NCBI RefSeq assembly: GCF_025698545.1
Contig: NC_068569.1
Span: 3,410,001-3,474,000, forward strand
DNA: 64,000 bases
Origin: Gossypium raimondii
Lineage: Eukaryota > Streptophyta > Magnoliopsida > Malvales > Malvaceae
Reading direction: 5' to 3'
Shown here: one piece after another, positions 46,010-58,640 of the stretch
How the letters are laid out: the number at the start of each line of letters is the position of its first letter
Numbering within the stretch: the stretch's first letter is position 1
Program-made: the position numbers and the translations under genes
The notes under the pieces: generated by a model
Told to the model about the DNA's origin: nothing
Databases searched by the model: none
What the model saw: only the letters and a program-made list of their open reading frames with translations

Positions 46010-49000
46010 TCATCCTCCTTCTCATCGCACTCACGTTCCTCTCCCATCTGACTCAGGTTCTTAATTTTGTGATCTTTTGTTTTCATTGTCGATTTCAATT
46101 TTTGTTTTCTGGTTTAGATTTAAGTTCTTTATTGTGCTTTCTTTACTGTTTAGTTCAATTTTAGCTTTATTTATAGTCTTGTTTTATTTGTGGTTTGATC
46201 CTTGATCCACTGCCCTAATTCGTTTCGATCGGTGGGCTTAGGGGAAGAGAATAACTTTAATGTCAGTTCAGATCACTGTTCTTTATCCTTTTCTTCAATT
46301 GATTGTTTTTTGCTGAAACTTTTTCGGCTTGTTATTAATTATGATGAATTGAAGAATGTGTTGCAGGTGGCAATCCATTTGACGATGAAGCTCCTCCGGT
46401 TCCTATCCATATAGTGACCAATGCTTCTCAGCTGCCGGCGGAGTTCTTGAACCCTTCACCGGAGAAGCAGTTGGTTGTAGGTTTTGACTGTGAGGGCGTT
46501 GACCTTTGTCGCAATGGCACTCTTTGTATTATGCAGGTTAACTCTAGTTAATGACTGTTTGTCTCAAATTGTTTAACTTGACTCAATAATGATATGCTTT
46601 ATTAAGAACTATGATTTTATTGTTACACATGGATATATTTTCCGTAGTTGGTCAATTTTTGTTTCTGTTAGTTTAAAATGAAACTTTCATGTGCTATTGG
46701 TTCTCCAAGATTTTTGAGAAATGCTGTTTTCTTGCAGCTTGCATTTCAGGATGCCATTTATTTAGTTGACGCCATTGAGGGTGGAGAAGTGCTTATAAAT
46801 GCCTGTAAGCCTGCACTTGAGTCTAGTTACATCAAAAAAGTTATTCACGATTGCAAACGAGATAGTGAGGTGTCTAATTTTTTTCCATTGTAATTTTGAA
46901 TTATTGGTGCGTTTGGTATACTTTACGGCCAATTTAAATCTTTTTCTTACTTTACAGGCATTGTACTTCCAATTTGGCATCAAGTTAAACAATGTCATGG
47001 ACACACAGGTGAGCATCCTTTATGAGCTTAAGGACTTATTCATAGCAAACTGTTAAAGCATGTAAAAGTACAAGTAATGTCTGTTTGTGTTTCCTTCTTT
47101 TTGATGTTTGTTTGTACTCCAATTGTTGAGCCCTTAGGTAGATTTAAGCCTATTTATTTATCAATTTAAACAAGGATTCCCCTTACGCTTGCGGTTTCAT
47201 TTCTTTTTTATTTTAGTTATTGCTTTGAAGTGCTTACGGCATTCCTTTACTAGCACACTGAAGCATTTGAAAACAAGCACTTCAAAGCATTCAACATGTC
47301 CCAATTTATGTAGGGGTTACTTAAATACTGTTGAGTGGTTTATTTTGCCTTTCTTTTTTGTTTTTGGCCTCTGCAGATTGCTTATTCTCTTTTAGAGGAA
47401 CAAGAAGGACGGACGAGATTGCCTGATGACAACATATCATTTGTCGGCCTCCTTGCAGATCCACGCTATTGCGGTATTGATATGCCCTGGTATCCTTTTG
47501 AATTTAATTAATTCTGGTCATAGAACTTTGTCTGCAGCTTAAGTGTGCTAACTGAATATACACTTGCGAAGTCTTTTAAATGTTATCTTAACCGGCTTTT
47601 AGAAATAGGTGGTACTCATTACCTTGAAGGACCCCCTTCTGATCTTTCCTTTAATCTCACTTGGGCAATATGAACTATGTACTGTTGGACTTAGCAGTTA
47701 CCTGTTAGGAACCTGATTTTTTGTTTGTTTGTTTCTTTTATATCCTGCTCAAAGTTATGCATGTCAGAAGTAATGATGGTTTCGTTACTTTGCATGCCAT
47801 ATTATTTATGTTCAAGTGATCTTGTGCTATCTGCAACTGGATATTTTATACATGACATTCAAACAAGCAAAGTTCTACTTCTCATCAAGTTACATTCACT
47901 GCATTTTGACTTTTGATTTATGCCTTGATACTTTAAATATAGGAATATCTTACCAGGAGAAGGAAGAAGTTCGTCTCCTCCTTAGGCAGGTTAGCGTAAA
48001 CTCCTTATCACTGACATAAAATTTCCTAACTAGACTGCTGGATTTTTTGGAGTAAAAGTAATACCCTATTGTCTTTTTTGGATTCACAAAGCTATTTACA
48101 TATGTAGATCCATGATAGAAATTTATATTCTCTTAATATTTTTTTTTTTTTTTTGCATACGCAGATGCTTCTTTTGTTAATAAACATTTTCCCCCTGAAC
48201 TTCATAATTTTGTTTTTGCCTATCGCAGGATCCCAAGTTTTGGAAATACAGACCATTATCTGAGCTCATGGTCCGTGCAGCTGCAGATGATGTCCGCTTT
48301 CTTCTATACATCTACCACATGATGATGAAGAAACTGAATGAACGATCCTTGTGGCACCTTGCAGTTCGTGGAGCTCTGTATTGCCGATGTTTCTGCATCA
48401 ACGATAATAACTATGCTGATTGGCCATCTATTCCTCCTATTCCAGGTTCTTATATTTCTAAACACTATTATGATTGTTTGTTTCTCAATAGGGTTGTAGA
48501 GAAATATAGTAATTAGCTTGCCAAGCTCCATCAATTTTGGTACATATGGAGGATCTCCATATAAAATTCTGATAATTGGAATGTATTAGATAACTTGATG
48601 GTGGAGGGGGATGCTCCTGAAGAAGAAATACTTTCAATTCTGGATGTTCCGCAAGGGAAGATGGGACGTGTCATTGGAAGAAAAGGGGTTTCCATCTTGT
48701 CAATTAAGGAGTCTTGCAAGTACGTATTTATAGACACATATACATGTCTCTCTCTCCATGTCCAGATGTGCATTGCATGTGCATCTCTTTGGGGTTTGGA
48801 GCTATGAATTTAGTTTTCCTGTACTTACATGTTCATTATTGCTGCAGTGCGGAAATTCATTTTGGGGGTGCCAAGGGCCCACCGGACAAGGTTAGTCTAT
48901 TTGATCTTAAAGAATCATCATGCCATTTCTTATGTATTATCTTTGATAATTGAGTGTCAAATGTGTGGGTTTTTTATATGCAGGTATTCATCTTAGGGCC

Positions 49001-49055
49001 CGTGAGGCAGGTGAGGAAAGCGGCAGCCATGCTGAGGGGAAGAATGATGGATTGA
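45996..49055 (+). CDS. 3'-5' exonuclease (DEDD type) with C-terminal KH domain
   Basis: There are ten exons: 45996-46056, 46367-46536, 46738-46869, 46958-47008, 47377-47473, 47943-47989, 48229-48445, 48590-48719, 48848-48890 and 48984-49055, giving 339 aa. Residues about 35-230 form an RNase D/WRN-like exonuclease fold: motif I is VVGFDCEGVDL (Asp61, Glu63) and motif II is KKVIHDCKRDSEAL (Asp115). Residues about 272-335 are a KH RNA-binding domain with GxxG loop GRKG (288-291). The pairing matches a conserved plant protein typified by Arabidopsis At2g25910, probably an RNA-processing nuclease; its substrate is unknown. All phases close. I chose the ATG at 45996 because it alone opens the frame into exon 2. 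Confidence 0.92.
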
Positions 49056-49093
49056 TATTTGATGTCTTGTAGGGCTCTCCTCTCAAAAACTAG

Positions 49094-49228
49094 AACTGAA
49101 AACTGTTATCAGAATGATCTTTAAACTCCTTACACCGTTTGTGTTTTGCCTTATCTTCCTATATTTTGTACAGCCGTCACTGTTTTTACCCATTGAGTTA
49201 GAACTTCTTTGATCTGATTGCTGAAAAT
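49094..49228 (+). repeat. 3' UTR segment of the exonuclease-KH gene, copy 1 of a direct repeat
   Basis: About 135 bp just after the stop codon recur at 51133-51268 with only about half a dozen differences (for example AGAATGATC against AAAATCATC, and one added C). Shared text includes CCTTACACCGTTTGTGTTTT and GTACAGCCGTCACTG. This copy is in place in the gene's 3' UTR. Confidence 0.85.
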
Positions 49229-50067
49229 ACTTGGGACATATCCGTGATGGACAATTGTGATGTTCAACTGCCACTTTGAATCTGTGGAAGAATGGCTCCA
49301 TTAGCCAAAGAGTCGGTGAAATCTAGTCTTCTCAAGAAAAATTAAGATTAGAGATGGTTCAACACACTATTCAACTTTATAGCGACTTATTGCCCAATAT
49401 CATTATATGGTCTAATCACATTGTTAAAAATTATGTTAAAAGGTACTAAATTAGGGTAAAAATTAAAGTTTAGAGATTAAATCTTAATTTTAAGTAGAAT
49501 AGAGAGATCAAAACTAAAATTTGGTTATCGTTAACGAGATCAAAATCAAAATTTAATCGTTATTTTATAATATTTAAAAAACAACCTTAGTTAAGGGAGA
49601 TTGTATTTTATAAAAGTTTAGGTATTAAATTATATAAAAAGTTAAAAGAGATTAAATTTTGAGCATAGTATGAGGACCAAAACTCAAATTTGACAATTGA
49701 TATATAATCTATTGAAATTAAACCATTATCTTGTATATAGAAAAACGCTTCAAACTTAGACCCTTGCAAGTAAGGAATGCCCGAGGCCTGGAACCTAAAA
49801 TGGAAAGAAAAATAGCAGATAAACCAGTATGTATAAGTGTAGATTTTATAATCTGAACTATTAAACGAAAACGAGATAAGAACTCCTTCCCCTCCCCAAA
49901 TTTCAATGATGAAAAAGAATAAGATAAGTGACAGGGGTTACACTTACAGTTGAGAGTAATGTTGATTAATTCTTTTTTATATATATAATTTTCTTTGTGA
50001 AAATAAGCATGCTAAAAACAGGAGACTCGAAATAATGATAGGATTAAAACTGAATTAAAGTGGGCAT
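49229..50067. other. AT-rich spacer between the exonuclease-KH gene and the RING pseudogene
   Basis: It contains phrases such as GAGATTAAATCTTAATTTTA and ATGAGGACCAAAACTCAAA, typical of decayed plant repeats, but no gene. Confidence 0.45.
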
Positions 50068-50713
50068 TTAGTATCGACACAATGGGCAAAGATGACTAGT
50101 TTCCAACCACTTAACAGATGCAACCATTATGGTAACCATGACCGCAAGGCATCGAAGCAACTTCCTCGCCTTTCACAAACTCATCCAAGCAAATGGCACA
50201 TTCATCCTCCCTCTTCGTCATTGAATCCCATTTAACTCTTTCTAAACCTTCAACCGATGACCTACTTGCTAGAGTGAAGTTGATCATAGCGTTCATCAAT
50301 GATTCGTTAATCAACTCATCATCATAATCAATATCATCATCCTCAATCATGTTCACATCAAGAACTACTTTCACGACCACCTTCATATTTATTACTTTAA
50401 GCCCAAGGTTCATTGGGTTGTTATTTGCATCCCTTGCAAAACGTAAAATAGAGAAAAAAATGGCGAACTCAATGAATTCTGGAGAAGCTCCCGAATTAGG
50501 AACCATGCAAAGAATGATGTCTCGATGATGTTGTTCAGATAAAAACATGTCTCGGTAAAAAATTAGGGTTTCGTTAAAGATATCTACGGTGATTTTATCG
50601 TTGAGAGATAAAATATAACAAAACTCTATCTTGATATTGAAAACATTATCCCTGAATTATTCTACATTAGTCTCATTTTCTTGCCTAATGTTGGCGTTGT
50701 AATTGAAAGCCAT
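50068..50713 (-). pseudogene. Broken RING-H2 finger (E3 ligase-like) gene
   Basis: The minus strand opens MAFNYNANIRQENETNVE at 50713 and meets a TAA at codon 19 (50659-50657). The same frame then continues open through NDKITVDIFNE, MFLSEQHHRDIILC, an acidic EDDDIDYDDE stretch and the RING start CAICLDEFVKGEEVASMPCG then HGYHNGC. One extra base follows, giving a stop after CIC. In the next frame the missing end is present (KWLETSHLCPLCRY, stop at 50070-50068). So the RING-H2 ligand set is complete in DNA but split by a frameshift. There are no introns, and two disabling changes. Intact relatives should be ubiquitin ligases. A sequencing error could explain one change but hardly both. Confidence 0.8.
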
Positions 50714-51132
50714 GGCAGTGTTTTGATTTTTTTTTTTTTTGTGTTATGATATGATTTTGTAAGCAGAGAAATAATACACTTAATAGACAGGTGTGTTTTA
50801 ATTCTACTCTTATTAGGAATTCAATAAAGAGGTGAAGTTGGAATTCAATAATGTTTTGATATGATTTTTTTTTAATTATTATCATAATTCATGTGCTTGG
50901 CTACTTGTCCAATCCCAAAGGCTTGTCAAAATTTTGGAAATGTTTAGATAAAAATATTAGACCTGACAAATGGATCTAAAAAAAAATTAGGCGCGTTTAA
51001 TATATGAGTTAGACTCGGGTTTAGACATTTAAAATTCAAACTCAACCTAACCCATTTTTAAATTTATAGTACTTTATATTATGTTACTTTTATATATTAT
51101 GTAATTTATAACACATTAAAAGAATAAACTGA
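50714..51132. other. Upstream flank of the RING pseudogene
   Basis: AT-rich DNA with no gene seen. Confidence 0.4.
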
Positions 51133-51268
51133 AACTGAAAACTGTTATCAAAATCATCTTTAAACTCCTTACACCGTTTGTGTTTTGCCTTATCTTCCTA
51201 TATTTTGTACAGCCGTCACTGTTTTTACCCATCTGAGTTAGAACTGCTTTGATCTGATTGCTGAAAAC
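51133..51268 (+). repeat. Displaced copy 2 of the exonuclease-KH 3' UTR segment
   Basis: It matches 49094-49228 at roughly 96 percent by eye, in the same orientation, 2 kb downstream. The sequence on either side does not match the flanks of copy 1. It ends at CTGAAAACA and gives way to unrelated DNA. Confidence 0.85.
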
Positions 51269-52178
51269 ATATTGTTTCTATGATTTGGTGGGGGATTCAA
51301 TTCAAATGATTCCTTATTCTGGAAAAAGCGATGAAATGGTGGCCTTGTTTTATAACATGAAAAACTGGCGTTAACGAAAAGACGATGTTTCATCCAGGGA
51401 AAAGAAAAGAACCCTATACGAAATACGTGAATCGGTGTAATAAAATTGGAAATGTTTGAACGGTTTTTAGAAATTTTATTTATTTTAAATTAATTTGAAC
51501 TTATTAATGATATAAAGATAAATTATTTATATTAAAATTTTTATATGAAAATTTATCTTAAAAATGTTATATTAGAATTATTGATTATTTTATTTACTTG
51601 AATAATTAAAAATTTTAAATTATGAAAAAATAAATCCAAAAGCTCAAATTACAAACCAAACCAAACTAAACTATCAGCAGCGATTCAAAATATCCAACCG
51701 AACAGAACAGAACACCCTTACTAAGATTGAGATTAATAATTTATGTCTTTTACTTCTACGAAGAAAGCATGACATTTAAGATTAGGGAGCTTTACTTGTA
51801 ACTTTATTAGACAGTGAAAACGGTCTGATGAAGACTGATATTTATTCACCACGAATACACTGGATGATAAACAGAATATAGGGAAACAGGCTTCAGTAAC
51901 TGGGGAGGCCCCCTGATACACGGACTATACAACTTGATTCAGACGACACTAAAAATAATTCTAACACAGTGTGTGAACAACAACAATATGGTGGTAACTA
52001 AGTCTGAATCAAATCTCAATACCAATTTCACTTGCAAATGTTCCTAATGGAAAGATAGGACTTCCCGGGGAGTGTACCATAGAATGATACGAAAGTAGCA
52101 CACCAAAATGCACAACAGTCGATAACTTCGTTTTTAGCACCAAAATAGGAAATGAATGCAAAGGGGGAATGAACAAAA
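51269..52178. other. Spacer and 3' flank of the epsin gene
   Basis: The left part has no gene. The right part, from about 51740, becomes less AT-rich and should hold the epsin 3' UTR. Confidence 0.45.
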
Positions 52179-55100
52179 TTACTTTTTAAAGCTACCGAAT
52201 TGATACTGTTGGTGGTTGCCAAGGCTTGAGAATAGACCATCTTCATCAGTTGATGGTGTAGATGCGAACCCAGTTTTACCAAGACCAGAGCCAGTTCCCA
52301 TTGCTCTCCCCATATAAAATGAAGTTGGAGGCCCTTTCTCTCTTTCATCCACATCACTTAATCCGCAGACTATTCCAACATCTGCCAGTGAAACCTTCTT
52401 GGCTGCAAGGTTTCAAATGACAAAGCAACAATAAAAGAAAATTCAAAATAGACGAGCACTTTATAAGCGAAAAGTAGAGACTAGAATGGGACAACTTACG
52501 AGCAGATATGTTAAGATCAATTATTCCACGGCTCAGTGAATCAGCCCAAATTCCAGACTTCACCTGAAAAGCATCCTTCTTTTGAGGAGCTTTAGAGTCT
52601 TGTGATGACTTTGTACTCATGTTATTAAGGTTTCCATCATTCATGGGGTTTTGTTTTGGTTCTTCCAAAGCTGAATCAGAATGAGTTGTGAATGAACCAA
52701 AAATGTCAGACCCATCAAAATTGTTCAGCGGAACAGCAGCAAATGGATCAACAATGTTAGCATTTACTGGCCCAACGTTTGCTGCCATGGCTGGTTGCAC
52801 AACTGGATCAGTGGTGGAAAAGAGGTCAACAGTTGGAGATACTGCAGGAGTAATGGCAGGCTGAGAAGCGAATAAATCAACCTGTCCCTGCACAAATGAG
52901 AAAAGGAGAAGTGGATTTCAGCTCTTCATGATTAAAAGATATGCCCCAACTCCTTAATTAGTTAGTCAAAAACCTCTATGATATCCACCTAATTAGTACA
53001 CAAACATATATACAAAGACACGTATACATACTCTGCATGCTCAAATAAAAGCATTTCTAAGATTACACAATCTTAAGCAAACTGGTGTTTTTATCAGTGG
53101 GGATATTTTTTGCATTGAAGAGATGAAAGGACGTTGGTAGGTGGGAGCGTGGGGGGAAGAGGTGCTTGTTAAGTTAATTGAAGGTAAGTTCTATCTGGTA
53201 TCTTTTTTATTTGGTTTTTTTAAAGACAGACTGATACCTTTATGTGTGGTTGCACAACTGGATCACCGGCAGCAAATATGTCAACAGTTGGAGAGGCTGC
53301 AGGAGTAATGGCAGGCTGGGAAGCAAATAGATCAACTTGTTGCTGCACAAATGAGAAGAAGAAGAAACAGATGTCAGCTCCTCATAATTTAAAGGATATG
53401 CCTCGACTACAATAACTAGTCCCAATACCTCTATGATATCCACTGAAAATCAGATAAATATTAATATATGTGTGTTAATATTCTAAATGCTCAAATAAAA
53501 AGCTACAATTCAATTGGCAAAGCTACACTAATTCATTTTCGTATATCCAAAAATCAATATAGAAGAAAAGGTTTGACCTGTGCCTGAGGACTTGATTCAT
53601 GAGTCACCTTGGTCGGTGCTGACACAAAAGTTGCATCAGCAAATAGATCAACATCTGTTGAATCAGTACTCACAGCAGATTTTTCCATAGGGACTGGTGC
53701 TGGTCCGTCAAAGAGGTCGTCAATCAAATTTGGTACGAACGGGTCCACTTGATTAGAACTTCCAGCTGCTGGTTCTGTCAATAGTAATCAACAATGCATT
53801 TATAAGACAGCATCCTTTAAAAAAACACCTATTACTGAACAGGAAGGAGCATGCTTTCAACAAACCCTAGGCGTGTCAACAAAATGAACTAGCAAAAAAA
53901 GGATTTATAACATTTTAAAATTAAGCTTAAATGATAAAAGGAAAACCTCTGAAGAAGCATTCTCAACTTAAAAAATGAATATTTTTCTTACTGGAACTGG
54001 ACGTTCCCCGGGGATCAAAATCATCAAAGTCATCATCAAAATTATTTGAAGGGGTGCTGGTGCTTTGGCTATATTTATTGGAATCATTCAACTCTGAAGA
54101 GAATTTTTTCTTTGAATCCTTGCTGCAAACAAACATCACAATATATGATTTTCTAGGTGGAGCAAAGAATGGTAAAAAATTGCAACAATTGAATGGGTAA
54201 AATCAGTAAGGGTGCTGTGAAATTCCATAACCAAGGAAATATGAATGATAAAAAAGGAACCATCATCTCAAATAAATGAATTAACAAATAACAATAGCAA
54301 AACGATTCCTAGAACCAAATATATATAGCAGTGCAGTGGGTTCGATTATGGGGTACATAACCAATAGGCCAAAGAACTTTTCCTCCAACTAAAGATAACA
54401 GTGTAAAGCCTAGTTAAACTCAAAGAAAAAAATACTACTAAATAATTTGTAACTAATAATGAACAGTGTAAGACGTAAACCTGCCATGATGTCTAGACTC
54501 CTTAGAGGAATTCCCTTGGATCTCACATGCAGTCCCTCGATGCGATTTGACGTAGGTATCTGTATCAAACTTTTCTTCCCCATATGGATCGCTTTCTTTA
54601 TAACTGTCTCTATAGCTGTCACTTTCTCTTCTGCTACTTAGGCCTCCATACTTATCCCCACCACCATTGAAGCCACCACTACTGTATGAGGATGCACTGG
54701 ACTTATAAGTTATGCCAGTAGATGACAGGCCAACGTACCTAAAAATAGTAACAGACACAGTTCAGTCAATGAAAATGACACAAGTATACAAGTACGCTTC
54801 CAAAAAGAAATTTACTTGTCGCGGTTTGCAGCTGCTTTGTTCCTAGCTTCTTGTATTTTTTCTTTATTACTCAAAAGGCCCACTATAGTTTCTGCTTTCT
54901 TTCGGACATTGATTCCCATATCTTTCCCACTTGGCTCAACATATTCAAAACTTGTGAGGGACTGCAAATGCAAAACAAATAGGGGATTAGAGAAAGCTCC
55001 ATAAACTGTGAGAAGGCAAGTCAGAAAATAAAGGGGTTGAGGCCTTACAGAGATCTGGAAAGTGTGTTCTATTATGTCATCAACTGCACGTTCAGATCCG

Positions 55101-56427
55101 TGAGAAATCAGATATTCAATAACAGTCAATGCCTGTTCGAGAAATGGTTTTATATGTACAAAGGTATGAGAAGGTACACAAGCCAACAAGGTTTGGAAGT
55201 ACATATGAATTCCAACTTATTAGATGGTTAGTCGGAATACACATACCTTGTAAACATAACGCCAGTCTTTTCCAGTCTCACCCAATCTTGTCCAGAGCAC
55301 ATTCATAACCATCTGGAATTCAGAGCTACAAGATATGGTATAACATCCAGTTAGCATAAAGCGATAGATATCTTGCAAACACCAATACCAGAGAAGATGT
55401 GCAAACAGAATGTTAAAAGAAAACCAAGCGCAAAAGTTGATAATTACAATTTCTTTGTGGCCTGTGCTATTTCTGCCAATGCAGTCCCATGAGGACCCCA
55501 TGGTTCATTATCTGTAGCATCCAGTACCTGCATTCATTTTCACAAAATATGTAAACAAATCGAGTACTTCAAATGTAAACTAAAGTATTACCAGAAAACT
55601 AAACTTATTATCATACATACAGCAACACAGTTTTATCGTTTCCTGCCAAGTTCTGAACTAATCACTCAATTATATAGATTTAAAAGTAAGATAAAACCAC
55701 AAGTAATTCTAGATCTGGTGCAATATCATACACCTTGACCATTTCTATGATCAAAAGCAAAGTGTGGGAGATCAAAAACATTGGATACAGAATACAACGG
55801 CAATTCATTTTGCGCCACTAATAACACCCAAACTTAATGAAAGAATTCCTGCTACTTAACAACTTATAAACCAAAAGGTCAAGTGGAATACTAACACAAG
55901 TTCGGTATCATATCGTTCAGCTGAATCAAAAGCAAAATCCTAACAAGTAACAAGTGACTTTCAACCTCAGCTTCCAATCATAAACCTCCGTTTCAAAGAC
56001 AAATCCGATTCTTTCAGTAAATATATTATAATTTCCTACCAACGCTTCTATTTCAAACTCAACCAGTCTTTACTTTATAATCCAAATTATAATCCTAGTC
56101 TTTCTTCTTCTTTTTTTTTTTTTTAAAAGGAACAAATTAAATGGATCTAATAACAACTGATTAAATCTTAAGCACATTTCTCCAGGCAACAAGCATACGA
56201 AGAATCATTAAACTGCAATTGATCTCACCTTCTGCTCAATCTCCGGAACCTTCAATACCTTTAGATTAACCTCCCTCTTTCTGAAATAACAAAAGAATAA
56301 AAAATGAAATCAACTAATCCTCGATGAAGAACAGTAATAAATCAAATTTTGATTCGAGATTCCGAGCAACGAAGTTTAGAGCGTACATTTCGCGAACCGT
56401 CTGATCAAAGACCTTCATGAAATCCAT
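52179..56427 (-). CDS. EPSIN1: Clathrin interactor EPSIN1-like (ENTH domain)
   Basis: There are twelve exons on the minus strand: 56427-56387, 56280-56229, 55527-55448, 55325-55247, 55132-55049, 54961-54816, 54738-54481, 54122-53992, 53774-53578, 53342-53238, 52887-52500 and 52402-52179, giving 594 aa. Residues 1 to about 160 are the ENTH domain, which binds phosphoinositides and bends membrane ([57 protein letters not shown]). The rest is disordered, with an acidic [14 protein letters not shown] block, several DLF and DPF motifs for clathrin and adaptors, and a conserved tail ([29 protein letters not shown]). Arabidopsis EPSIN1 acts in Golgi-to-vacuole trafficking. Exons 10 and 11 are partial duplicates of each other. 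All phases close. Confidence 0.94.
52887..53460 (-). repeat. Intragenic tandem duplication around epsin exons 10 and 11
   Basis: Exon 10 (53342-53238) and the first part of exon 11 (from 52887) encode nearly the same [14 protein letters not shown] segment followed by SPTVD and DPVVQP. The similarity runs into the introns just upstream: CACAAATGAGAA, GATATGCC and CCTCTATGATATCCAC occur in the same order at 53346-53445 and 52890-52990. Repeat spacing is about 455 bp. Confidence 0.8.
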
Positions 56428-56599
56428 CACGGATCTAACCAAAGATAAAGTCTATCAATGAAAATGTAAGATGGAATCAGCAAGACGGTGCAGATCTGAG
56501 AGAATTTAAGAGGCGGAATGTTAGATCTTACACTCTTTTGTAGAGCCGACGGATTTTACTCAACTCGTGCTTTTTGAGATTATATGAAGATAGTTCAGG

Positions 56600-56670
56600 A
56601 GTAAACAATATCTCTTTCTTTTCTCTTCTTTTCTTTTCTTTTCTTTTCTTTTTATTTCCTTTTTTTCGCT
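56600..56670. repeat. (TTTTC)n pyrimidine tract upstream of the epsin gene
   Basis: About ten TTTTC/CTTTT units lie about 180-240 bp upstream of the start codon; on the gene's own strand this is an AAAAG purine tract. It may lie in the leader or promoter. Confidence 0.6.
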
Positions 56671-58486
56671 CTTCGATTGTTTTAACCTTTTCAACCACTA
56701 CCACCTCCAATTCGGTTTAAACTTGCGAAGTGACAAAATTCTTTAATATTATAAAGTCTTAACATTCAATCCGATAGTTTTCCTCTACTCCTTGATTTTT
56801 TTTTACATTTTATCTTGAAACTTGAAAACTTATTTTAATTTTAATCAAAACAAAACTTTATAATATTTTAAATGTCATTACATAAAAATTATAAATTTTT
56901 ATTTAAAAATAAGTGAATATAAAATCATAATGTTATTATTCAAACGTTAATTTGGGTTAATGGCTCACTTTTATTCGTACTAATGTGAGACTAAGCTTTT
57001 TATTTTTCTCAACATAGTTCACAATTGGCTTATTTTGAACATCAATTTCTCATTCATCACTCAATCATTTTAAACATATGATATACCGTTGTAAAGGTCT
57101 CTTTGAGTAAAATATAAAATCACAATTTTATTATTCAAATCTTTACCTTTACTAATCAAGAATATGCCTCAAAGCTTCCAATAAATCTATTTTTTCCAAC
57201 ACACCCCTCATGATGCGCCCCTCGTTGAATCCACCTAATTGTAACCATCCCATACAATCTTAATGACAAGGATGTCAAAGCAAGACAACCTATGACATTG
57301 GTAAGACCACATGGTACATTATGGTGATAACTAACCTATAACAACATTGATGCTTAGCTAACCCTTCAATCATGCTATACATCATACAAACCACCACATG
57401 ACACTATAAGATGAAGGACACTCCATTATTTAGGCCAATGTGCACGAGGGGATGGGGATCTCCTCTTTTCCTTTTATCTCTACCATCACCTCATTATTCT
57501 GCTTTCTCTCCACTAACTCTCTGCCTTATCTGAATGAATCGATACTCTTTCATTCATCACTATCTCTTTTTTGTTGGTAATGAATATCAACAAAAGTTGT
57601 CAAATTTAAGGACTAAATTTTACTTTTCGACTTTAACTTTTTAAGATAGTCAATATATTTTAAAAAAATAATTGGTTCAAAATAAACATAATTATAATAT
57701 TCAATAATGAACTTTAGAAGTTCACCTCTAATTAACAAAATCCAAAAGTTCACCCTTAAATAACAAGAACATGATCCCTTTAAACCAAAGACAAATGGGT
57801 TCAAACCATCCGTAATCAACACAAATTAAACAGAAAAGAGGCTTGAGCCTTGAACATCATGTTAGTATTGGAATCATATACCAGCTTAGCCAAAACAAGG
57901 ACACACGTTATATTTTTAAGCGATAAAATATCATTTTAATAACAGCGGTAGCAACTACAGTGAGAACTTTCAAAATTTCAAAATGAGAATCATGATGATT
58001 AAATTGATCTCAGCCATTAGATCAAAATAAAATGTTCTGAACTTTAGATTTTGTATTTATCTTACTGTATCAAAATAAAGCCAACAACATCCAATATTTC
58101 CCTTCTTCTTTTTTTCTTTTCACCATGGAATTAAAGAATTACGGTTTCAAATTTAATTTATTTTTTTAGAAAATATTGGAATGAAAAGCAAAAGATTATG
58201 GTTGTTAAGATTAATCAATTTGGGTTTTAGGTAATTGTTTTCTTAATTGAAAAGTGTGGTAAAGCATTTCATTCAAAAATATTGAAATCTTTTCCGATCA
58301 TAATTTTAAATGTTATCAAGAATAATAACATATTTAAATTAAAGTGTGAAATTTAAAACTTAAAAGTTTTCAACGTTTCTTTTTACCGATCATAATTTTA
58401 AATGTCATACGAAATATTTGTAGTACTAGATCATTGATTAATTTAGATACTACAATAATCAACTTAATTATTTGCAAAATGGCCAA
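56671..58486. other. AT-rich intergenic DNA, no gene seen
   Basis: Frames are short. A less AT-biased part at about 57180-57480 holds no recognised protein or RNA. No element ends were seen. Confidence 0.45.
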
Positions 58487-58640
58487 TTGGGTTTTAGCTC
58501 AATTGGAATGGATATTGTTGTCAATACAGAAAGACGTGGATTTGAATGCGCTAAAGTGCGTTATTGTCTTCTTATTTATGGATTAAGGAGAAGCTACGAG
58601 TAATTCTAAACTTTATATAAAGAAAAAAGAAAAAAATATA
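58487..58640 (+). mobile_element. SINE-like repeat, copy B (best preserved)
   Basis: The head reads GGGTTTTAGCTCAATTGGAA, matching a tRNA box A, and about 40 bp later CGTGGATTTGAATGCGC is a fair box B. A body follows (TTATTGTCTTCTTATTTATGG, TAATTCTAAACTTTATATAA) and an A-rich tail. Spacing and order fit a tRNA-derived SINE. Two diverged copies are in the same window. No target duplication was confirmed. Confidence 0.6.

Noticed and set aside
45979-46164. Alternative 61-codon frame over exon 1 of the exonuclease-KH gene
   Set aside because: It starts at TTG and runs through the intron; the ATG at 45996 in another frame splices cleanly to the exonuclease exons.
58487-58570. Possible functional tRNA gene
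   Set aside because: Box A and box B are recognisable, but the acceptor stem does not pair and the sequence continues into a shared non-tRNA body with an A-rich tail, which fits a SINE better.
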